Shown here in pieces: positions 8,613 through 18,700 of a stretch of 21,381 nucleotides of DNA. The position numbers were made by a program, and so were the translations under genes. The notes under the pieces are model-generated. The model ran no database searches. It had not been told where the DNA came from and saw only the letters and a program-made list of their open reading frames with translations. The DNA is from Phallusia fumigata. Taxonomy: Eukaryota > Chordata > Ascidiacea > Phlebobranchia > Ascidiidae. The DNA is taken from NCBI GenBank assembly GCA_008931825.1, contig QXVZ01024941.1, positions 1 to 21,381 of the forward strand, written 5' to 3'. Each line of letters opens with the position of its first letter. Position 1 is the first letter of the stretch.

Positions 8613-10135
8613 CTACAAGTAACAAAAACCTGGTACATGCAAAAAACATTGTATCTAGTATCTATGCTGGCGTTTTATTAAATCGACATACACTGACTAG
8701 CCAGACAACATCACATCAAGTTTAAACCTTTGGAGTGCACTTGTACATTGGGCTGCGTTTACAAGTACCTAATCGGTGCTTAAGTGTGCAGAGCTTTTAC
8801 ATTACATCAGCACGATGCTAAACTGATAGCCATTGTTCGTTAGTCTTCCTGGCGTAACAACTGTAACATTTGGTTAGCCACGGTGTCTGCTTCTTCTAAA
8901 ACTCGATCCTGTTTCACAATTACAAATATTTGTGCCCGCGGTAATTCAGTACCGGCGAACAGCTGACCACGTAGTTGTTAAATACGGGTCGATATGCGAG
9001 CTGTACTCAAAATTTTTGCTGCAAAGAATTTATGGTTCAAAACATTCGATCTGAAACAGCCGAATACCAAATACATATACTAGACCCTAATCAATGTCCT
9101 GATGTAAACTATACACACATTTTAGGATTTCGTTTTCCTTTTAGATCACAGTAAAGTAGCCGAAACGTGAAGTGCTAGGAAGCCGGGTTCAGCATAAGCC
9201 TTAATATCGATTATACATGATTCAGCCAAAAAACAAGTCGATGTACATGCATTATTTAGCGCTTTGCCCGCTAGCAAGTGGTTGCTCACTGCCAATTGAC
9301 TTGTCTTCGATCAGTCTGCAATCTAACATTGCTTTACAAGCGCTGAACCACCACTACATTCGCGGCAAGAACATAAAAGGTTTGTTAGCACATTGTTACA
9401 TAGGAACTGTACTAAACATTTTTTTAAACGCTAATACGGATTTTTATGTGCAGCCTACGCTTTATTTGAATCTCTGCCCACGCATGAATTGAGAATCGTA
9501 ACATGAAGAATAAGACGCTGACTGACAGAACTAAAAACAAACGGACTAACATTTATTTGACTGTGAAACCGTGTCTTTTATGTAAACAATCTTTCGTCAC
9601 AAGTCTTCCGCCCTTCCAAAAATGTTACATTTGGAAATAAATATCGTGAGCAGCATTTGCATTTCAGCGTAAAACGTACCTTTACACTAGCGAAAACACT
9701 ATGTACTACTAGACACTACCGATTTCAAAAAGCGCTAATCGATTGAATGTAAATCCAAAATCCCTTGTATAAGACACCACTTAAAAGGGATAAACCAAAA
9801 TCTTCACATGGAATTTCATACGCGGAGACGTGTGCTGCGAGAAGGTCATATCTGCCTCCGATGCTGGATTGCGACATATGTCTAGTTTGCGTTTTGCGGA
9901 GCGCCAAACTTGCTGAGTTTGCCCTCGGCTCAACTTTCTAAACGTGTTAGACAGGACTTTTACAAGGCCTGGTTGTCGTCCCACAGACACTTATCTCGAC
10001 AAGGACTTGTGCACCACAATGTCACACAATCAATTACACAAATGTCCACAAGTCAATATAGCTGCTTCTACTTAACTTAAAACCATTTTTTAAAGTTACC
10101 TAACAGCTTGGCGACATTTAAAAATGGCATTGTAT

Positions 10136-10145
10136 GTGACGTCAC
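10136..10145. promoter_or_regulatory. CRE palindrome GTGACGTCAC upstream of adhesion gene
   Basis: This 10-bp perfect palindrome contains the full CREB/ATF site TGACGTCA. It lies about 1.6 kb upstream of the adhesion-gene start codon, close to a cluster of CTAATGC motifs. Function is inferred from the motif only. Confidence 0.28.
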
Positions 10146-13100
10146 AAACTTCTGGTTACTGCCTAATGCTAAAGCCACAACATGCTAGCAAATTCCATTT
10201 CAGCAGACTGTATCAAATTGTTTTGTTCTGTCGCTGCGCTCTAATGCTTTTGACTGGACTCTGACTACCGGCTGTTTACTGCCTAATTAACTCACAACCA
10301 AAACGAGTCATGCTGTGAAAATCGAAGTGGAAACAACTGGAAAGGTGGTGTTCTACGGATTGCAATCCCAAACTTTTGTAATGACCTAATGCCCGGTTAG
10401 GAACTGAAATACGTGCATTACCATTCCCTAATGCAAAACATGTGTTTTTCGGTTTGAGTGGTATCTATCAATCGAAGACTAATCCCTTTATGGTCGCAAA
10501 TGACCACAGCGAATGACAGTAATATGATGCGACAATGCACACCAAAGCCCCTGACAAACGTTGTGGAACAAAGCGGGCTAATTCGTGTAGTGAAAGAACA
10601 ATAACCGTAGTAACATAATTAATGTTTTGTTTGCCATTCAACCAGTACTTATCTGCAATATAGTAGTAGTGGAATTTTGTTTCCACGGCCCGGTATCAAA
10701 AACTAAGGTGACCTTGAAAATAATGACCAAACAAAATAAACACAGGAATTACTGTGACACTGCAGGCTATAGAGTAATAAATCATTGACCCAGTATTAAA
10801 AACGATTCGATCCTACAGTTTCATATGTAGTAAGAGATTTTAACGAATTTATGTTGAAGCACTAAAATATACCGGCTTTTAAGCGCGACTGCATTAATAA
10901 ACTGTTAACCTTCTCCAATAAGTATGTCAACATTTACGTGGATGTCAAACAGCCGTCAACCGACTATGGTATCGTGAAAATTACTGAATGTGGCGGAAAG
11001 CGACAACAACTGCGTTAAGTTAACACGCGTGACACACGTCCAAATGTGCCATTACGATAACACTCGCGCAATTAGTGCGTCTCTAATCCTAGCGAAAAAT
11101 CGCCTCTTTCATCTTCTGTCCATTAAGAGAACGCATATGTGCATGTAGTGGTGCTAAATCGCTAACTCACAAATGCTTTACAATCTGCCGTTTAAAGACT
11201 ACACTAGAACGTGGGTTTTGAGTAGGCAACCTTGTCTGACTGAACACGTTACCATTGCGTGTTTAACCAAGGCGGCATGTAACCCGCTTAGACAAATAGC
11301 AGGGTACTGTATGTTACACCCTGCGCCCTTTGTAGACGAAAAACTTGCTTTCTCAAAGTCACGATCATTCCGTCAGGCTGTTCTACCTTAGAACAGGCAG
11401 CTACTCGAAGTGCGACTTGAATAATTCATGGTGCTTCCAGGACACATTGCCGAATAGAAAAAGTGCATTAGAAAATCGATACAGGTTCTGCTCGCCCAAC
11501 CAACATAAACGAGTAAAGGCGATACGGGGCTCCTAATGCTTGGCCTATGTGCCGAACCGCCCTTCAACAACAATAAAAAAACTAAAATCAATTTTGGTTA
11601 GCTGTATCTCTGCGTTAATGTCTATTGACGTGTTTGTTCTGTCCCTACAACTCCTTGGGGTGCTTGTTGATTTGCCGATAGCCTGGCATCTACCTTTATT
11701 TTGTATTCCTCCAAAAGCAAATCATTGACCTCAGGAAACTGAATTAACATACGAGTGTTGCCCTTCCTTCGCTAAAATATATTCATGGCTTCTTTTGCTA
11801 TTTTCAAACACGGAACAGCTTGAGGGCTCAACAAGAGGTTACGGTACTTAAAGCAGACGGAACACCTTTTACAACAGTGACAAGCAGTACTATTTTAGGC
11901 ACTTCATTAGCAAGTGAATCTAGTTTGTCACATTCAATGCCTATCAACGCAAACAATACTATTCCCCGATAAAACTAACCATTCATTCCTGATAGCAAAC
12001 TGTGATACCCTTTAAACCCTTCAGGTTGCAAACTGCTGGTTAGAAAACTGGTTAGGGTTGCATTTGTTTACGTTTGTTTTGAGTTTTCTTCGTACATCAG
12101 TATAGTTTGCTAGCAACTCTGCTTACGTTAAACGTGCCAATGTTCTTGATCAAGAAAACTATTCTGATAGGAAACTAATAGCCTATCCGCAAAGGCGATT
12201 AGCCAAGACTTTAAATCTAAAAAAGGCGCCAGAACGAGAAGTTAATCGTTAACCCAGGCTTTGTAATCTACTGCGCTTTTCCCCGGCCTGCTGTATAACA
12301 CACTAAGAAAACCACATAACGGCCAAATGACATGCACCTTTATGTAACAGGGTAATTGCAACTGCATCAAACCTGTTATTACTGGTCTGTGGACATGCCT
12401 GCTCATTTGGAGGCTAATGACAACGGCGCACGGCTCAATACGCGCCTCACACGCGACCGCCTTCGATGAAGAGCTTCAATGGACCGACAACACAAAGAGA
12501 TACACATCAAACACAGGTTTTTCTAGAGTTACATTACGATTAACCTAATAGTGCTTGTATCCCTTTACAACAAGCGCCCGCCCTTACTGTTACAACATGA
12601 AACAGGAAAGACGCGCAGAAGTTTTTCTCAAACTGTTCACAATGCCAGGAGAACCGTACAATAACTGAAAACCAAACAAGGGTCTATTAGATACAGCGTG
12701 GCTTGGTAATAGTATGTGAGCACACGCTCTTTGTCCGCAATGAGCTATTGTGTACAGGTTCAACAGCGAAAGGTTTTGTCTGCAAGGGGACAGGCATTGA
12801 AAAGTTGAGTGGAATTCGGCCACTACGGTTTACAAACAACGACTCGGCGTAAACCTAGTCAGGCTTGCAGCTACGTAGACGTAGAAAGACTACAAGAAAA
12901 CAAGTCAATAAACCGTAACTTGTGACCGACTACATCACTTAAAAACTAGTCGGTCAAATTATAATGTGTTACGTAGCGGGTTTTAAGAGTAGTCAAAGAA
13001 AGACAAAGTTTGGGAATGACTAAAAATAGGCTTCATAAAATGTGTTTTAGTTTTGGCCAAACTGAATACCTTCCTTCTAATAGTGCCTAATTAACAATAT

Positions 13101-14034
13101 TTATGTTTTTGTTTGGTGTAAACGAAGCACGAATCATATGTACAAAAAATTAGGCATTAATAAACTTTTGAACCGCATGGTCTATTATATTTTCCGCTAC
13201 ATCGTTAATCGACACCTACTCTTTACCGCCACCTTACAATCACATTTAAATGCACATCTGGCTGTGTCACAGAAGTCCTGCTCTGGTCCGACATTGCTTA
13301 CGTACATGCTTTATTTGATTTTGGTACAATTTATTTGGTTGGATGAAAGATGCTTTATCTAAGCAAAATATTACAAATCCAATATACAAAGGTTAGAACT
13401 GCCAAGCACATTTTACCATCGTTTGCCACTTAGGCCTATGTTTTATATGGCGTTAAAATGTATAACACCGTCTATTTTCGCCAAATTTGACTTCCATTGT
13501 TTTTATGAATGTCCTATATTCGTGTGCAACAATTATTTCGACACACAAAGTTGTAACCTGCCCAAAAAACTCATTTGTCGGTACTTCCATAACAACTCGA
13601 TATTTCAGTGTACGGAAAGTTAATGAAAAGTGTAAGGCATTTGGAAAATGTTTGAGTGACCCTAAATATGCCTGAAGTTAATACAGGGTATGATCGTTTT
13701 GATTTACCTCTTTTCAACCTCTTAGTTTTTTCGCCACTACCGAAATCAGCATCTCTCAACTTGGGATAAATTTTTATTCTTGTAGTGATAATTAGCTGCT
13801 AGGGAAAAATACAAAAAGGCGTGGGATTAAATGTTTATCCACAGTCAAGCACAATTCACTAGTTGGTAAACCTATGTCCCCTACATGTACACATATTACA
13901 CCACAACAAAACGAATCGCAATTAATTGCAATTTAATGGCGCCTACAGTGCAAATTGAACTTTCTGTGATTTTTACGGGAAAATAACAATGATTTTGAGA
14001 GTTAGATAATCTTTAAACAAGGGACAAATTACAT

Positions 14035-14056
14035 TAAAAATGTAATTACATTTTTA
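14035..14056. repeat. 22-bp perfect palindrome with TAATTA core
   Basis: The sequence reads the same on both strands over 22 bases and centres on TGTAATTACA, a homeodomain-type core. It could form a hairpin or bind a dimer. It lies in AT-rich DNA, where such palindromes arise more easily. Confidence 0.5.
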
Positions 14057-15389
14057 TTGGGACCATAGCGGTGTGACAGTGCCTGTATGTTTGTTATCTC
14101 GATATATTTGCAGCTGATTGAGACGGGTAAGACGAAATATTACATAACTGATGAAATACCAACAAGTGGTATACGGTTTCCACAATGCACAACAGTGTTT
14201 TTTTGGCCTACCACTAAGTGCTGATTAAATTGAACAAAGGAATCATTTTTTAAAATTACAAACATAATTTATCTGTTTAAACGCCACCAAACGAGTAGGG
14301 TATGTATCGTATGCATGAAACTTGTGTTTGGCATAGATCCGTACTGGTAGCACATTGCACATACAAAGCACTTCGGCATAAGCGATCAAAGGAATACTGT
14401 TGTACCTTGAAAAAAAGGAATTATTTGCGTTAGACGGATATTAAAGATTGTAAGCGAAAAAAATTGACACACACTCGTACGACTTTGAAGATACCGGCAT
14501 AGGAACGCGCAAAATCACAGCACACATTAATGTACAGTTTGGTGCAAATTGGGAGACAGTGACGATACGAGGCAACGTTAAATGAGAAAAAGTTGGATGG
14601 GTGATTGGTTTTGGCTTAGATCCTTGTATGAAATATGAACAACAACAGGCTGCCCAATTACAAATAATGTTACAAATGAAATGGAGAGCTTCATTTTTAT
14701 AATTTTTTATGCAGCAGGCTTCTTACAATGAGTTTGCTTTTTTTCGGTGAATTCAATGCAGTTACCCATGATTTCCAAAACTACATATAGTCAGTAAGCT
14801 GGAACATAGGTTTCATTAATGATTTTCATAATGTTAACATTAAAAAAGACTTTATTTACCTGTGAGCATATTAGGTGTTTAAAAACAGCTATCCAAACAA
14901 CATAGTTTTTTGTAACATTTTGTCTTTTATGTTGGGCATGATTAGGATAATTTAGGCATTTAAAAAAGGCGAAAAATAGGAAAATATTTTGCAGGTAAAC
15001 CACAAATATGCAAGACGTCAAACAAGAAAAAAATCACAATATAAATAGTTTAAAGACATCAATTACTGGATCAGTAAATTAGGATCCAAATATATGCATC
15101 ATAGATGTAATGCTACAATGGCTTATATATCAAAACACAAACTGCAGAAAGTACACTTTATTAAAACATTAGAATCTCTTAGAAAACTTTGACCATTCTT
15201 ACAATATCTTCAAAATATTACAAAACTACACTTTTAGGCACAACCAGTCATACAAATATGCCAAGGTTAATATGGATGGATCCATCTCAAATTAAAATAT
15301 ATGGGCTAAGTTAGTGCACTGCAAAATGATGAGGTTTTTTCAAAAAATAATTTTGCATTTAATAGGTATTTTAAAACACTTAATGTTAG

Positions 15390-15395
15390 TTTATT
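15390..15395 (-). terminator. Candidate polyadenylation signal of phosphatase gene
   Basis: AATAAA lies on the minus strand 187 nt beyond the phosphatase stop codon. A second AATAAA at 15162-15157 is followed by a GT-rich stretch and could also be used. The choice between them is open. Confidence 0.35.
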
Positions 15396-15581
15396 GTTTT
15401 CTAGGTTGTAAAGCCGATCTTGCACAATTTCGCCCAAAAGTACCTATTTTACAGAAAGGCAAGAATGTCAGATTCAGCAGTTTAAAAATCAAGCTTACAA
15501 CAGTAAAAATAAATAAACATCAGAATTTAACAAACCCTTATAATCAATACTGTGTTTCTAGTTTACTAAGCTTTGTTTGAA

Positions 15582-15756
15582 CTACATGGAAATTCTTCTG
15601 ACTTGAGATTTGTGAACTTTGCATGCCTCAAACACGGGGATCACAAACACAGTAATGTCATCAGGAGAGCCAGGTCTGCCATCAGATAATCTCCAAAAGT
15701 TATTTGCCATTTCACCACGGGCTTGTTGTGCCAATTCCTTTGCAGCTATGCAATAT
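15582..15756 (-). CDS. PPM1H-like exon h: GSPDDITV motif and stop
   Basis: The acceptor is TTATGCACAG. The 175 nt encode YCIAAKELAQQARGEMANNF, then WRLSDGRPGSPDDITVFVIP and a short tail ending in QVRRISM before a TAG stop. The Gly-Ser-x-Asp-Asp-Ile block is the C-terminal PPM metal-ligand motif, as in PPM1H GSGDDI. Confidence 0.9.
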
Positions 15757-18700
15757 CTGTGCATAAATGTTTGTATAACTGTTGATTATCTAAAGCAACT
15801 AGTTTTCTTCCATAAGAAAATCTACATGAAATCATTCATTCGTCTGTATACTGTCTAGGATACTTCAGACTATGAAAGCAATTATTAGTTTTAAATAGTA
15901 AAAATATACACGCATACTATGCGGTTGGTTTTATCATTGACATTAGACAGTTGTTGCTACAAGTCTTTGCATCCTTCCAAGTTATTTCTGATGATAACAA
16001 CATCGTTTGTCGAAACTTAAAATGTGTTTTACACAAGTCCTGGATCGTGGATCTTCTGATTGAGATAATATTACATTTTACATCATATTTTTGCTGACAT
16101 ATATGTGTGCGAGAATATTCTGGCATTTTAAAAATGATGAAATTTTGAATGTAGCAACCAAATGTCTGCATGTAGTTGTCATTAAATGTAGCAATGTTAA
16201 ATGTTTGCCTTAGCTGCCTCTAAATTAACCTTCAGAGTTTGATTAGGCAGCTTTGTAAAAAAGAAACCCATTTACACATGTCAATTTATTAATTAACTAA
16301 CTCGTTTCGAAGGGTTTCCTTTAATTATTGGCAGAATTCAATGAAAATCAAATAACAATATATTGCCATTAAAATTTCATTAGTATTGAACACAGAAAAT
16401 TCACGTACTGACAATGATTATTAGGTTTTTGGGCAAGCACCATTTTAAAATAGAACAATAAAGTTTCAGTTTGGTGCAACATTCTGTCACTTTTAATTAA
16501 TCAGCAGGAAGTAATGATTACCTATTCCACAAGTTTATCACAACTTTACCTTGATTGATCATCAAAAGAAGTTTTGGCGAGACTATCAAAAACAATTTGA
16601 GCTGCCATTTCATTAGTTATTACATCCCACAGACCATCCGATCCCATTATAAGTACATCGTCTTGACAATGGATATTAGTTGATAAATCATGAACTCTTA
16701 CCTTGAAATACAATTTTAACTTCAGATGCTAGAATAATTTAGGTCTATTTTGTGTGTTGAATACAGATAACTCTTGGTCTACATGGTTTAAATGTAAATA
16801 ATTCAAAACTGTAAAGTGTAAACAAACTAAATTAGTGATTCTCAAACAGTATGGTGAAAAATTTCAAGATGTGCTAAACAAAATTCTTCTTTACAGACTA
16901 CAGAGTGGAGCTCTCATATTATGTTTCAAATCTAGAGGTGAAATGTGGGTGAGCATGAGTCATGATTACACCAAAACCTTGTTTCGATCTTAATTATTAC
17001 CAAAAGCAGCCTCACTAATCAAATTAAAGTTTTAAAATAAAACTCTTCCACCAATTTTATGTGTTTTACCCTGCAATGGTGCTGTGAAAAAATTAGTTGT
17101 TAGTGTGTCGCAGAATCACTGCGTTAAATCCAAGAGCATGTTACAATAAATAAGGGCTTCAGTTAAACACCATTGGACAGCAATAACAGGAAATTAAACA
17201 CAAGATACCTCTGGAACAGGTGACAAAAATGGTTTGATTGGCACATTGTCAAGAATGTTTAGAGCAATGACGGAATGGTCTCCTAATCCTCTTGTCACGC
17301 CAATTGTTCCCAATAATCTTGATCCTTTACCACTACCTTGGACCATAGGGGGTTTTAGATCATCAGCTGACATAGTTTTGTATGACCTTTTATGTCAAAA
17401 CAAAAATGTCGTGTCACTTAACAAAAAATCTGCAGTTGAATTCAATAGTGGTTTTTATGACGTTTTTAATGAAATGAGTTCAAATGTTAGGTTATCTGGG
17501 AGTTACGTTTTTAATTAAGACAGTATTTTGTATTTTTGTACATACAGTTCAACTTACTCCCATAATAACATGGCACAACAGAACAGCCAAATATTATTAT
17601 AAAATATATTTTCGAATGTACATTTTTGCATGTTCAAAATGTTATTACCGAAATTTACCCTAGTTTTGCCAAAGGAGAGAAAAGGACAAAATGCAATTTG
17701 GGTAAATTACTGGGAAATCTCAACAATTTTTACCTTACATCGATTTGGGTCTATTATTTTGTAGTTGTGGCAAACATTTCAAAGCAAATGATCAACAAAA
17801 TGTCAATACCAATAAATTTTAACAGCAGGGAATGGCCGAATGAATGGTGTTTGTCAAACTTAACAAACTTGNAATTCTTCTTTACAGACTACAGAGTGGA
17901 GCTCTCATATTATGTTTCAAATCTAGAGGTGAAATGTGGGTGAGCATGAGTCATGATTACACCAAAACCTTGTTTCGATCTTAATTATTACCAAAAGCAG
18001 CCTCACTAATCAAATTAAAGTTTTAAAATAAAACTCTTCCACCAATTTTATGTGTTTTACCCTGCAATGGTGCTGTGAAAAAATTAGTTGTTAGTGTGTC
18101 GCAGAATCACTGCGTTAAATCCAAGAGCATGTTACAATAAATAAGGGCTTCAGTTAAACACCATTGGACAGCAATAACAGGAAATTAAACACAAGATACC
18201 TCTGGAACAGGTGACAAAAATGGTTTGATTGGCACATTGTCAAGAATGTTTAGAGCAATGACGGAATGGTCTCCTAATCCTCTTGTCACGCCAATTGTTC
18301 CCAATAATCTTGATCCTTTACCACTACCTTGGACCATAGGGGGTTTTAGATCATCAGCTGACATAGTTTTGTATGACCTTTTATGTCAAAACAAAAATGT
18401 CGTGTTACTTAACAAAAAATCTGCAGTTGAATTCAATAGTGGTTTTTATGACGTTTTTAATGAAATGAGTTCAAATGTTAAGTTATCTGGGAGTTACGTT
18501 TTTAATTAAGACAGTATTTTGTATTCTTGTACATACAGTTCAACTTACTCCCATAATAACATGGCACAACAGAACAGCCAAATATTATTATTAAATATAT
18601 TTTCGAATGTACATTTTTGCATGTTCAAAATGTTATTACCGAAATTTACCCTAGTTTTGCCAAAGGAGAGAAAAGGACAAAATGCAATTTGGGTAAATTA

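Larger units (their letters stand above)
8613..15389. other. Gene-poor region between the two genes
   Basis: About 6.8 kb in which I found no exon with family resemblance on either strand. Open frames here are short (under 95 codons), overlap each other on both strands, and show no conserved motifs. The region must include the upstream sequence of the adhesion gene (its start is at 8572) and the 3' flank of the phosphatase gene. Individual motif observations are listed separately. No tRNA, CRISPR, satellite or intact transposon was seen. Confidence 0.6.

Noticed and set aside
8522..8725. 67-residue plus-strand open frame
   Set aside because: It is the antisense of the signal-peptide exon and its 5' flank, with no resemblance to a known protein.
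9217..9492. 91-residue plus-strand open frame in the intergenic region
   Set aside because: No recognisable domain, signal or splice context; the length is within what random AT-rich sequence gives.
11173..11728. Overlapping short open frames on both strands
   Set aside because: Several mutually overlapping frames with no family motif; likely chance.
12590..12823. 77-residue minus-strand open frame with several Cys
   Set aside because: No signal peptide, spacing pattern or splice sites that would support a gene.
17209..18377. Mutually exclusive alternative exons f in the phosphatase gene
   Set aside because: The exons show no coding difference, the flanking introns are also duplicated, and the repeat ends at an N. 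True alternative exons usually diverge.
17234..18509. Two nearly identical 94-residue open frames on the plus strand (17234-17518 and 18225-18509), looking like a duplicated gene
   Set aside because: They run antisense over phosphatase exon f, whose minus-strand frame has clear PPM motifs and splice sites. The pair exists only because of the contig overlap.
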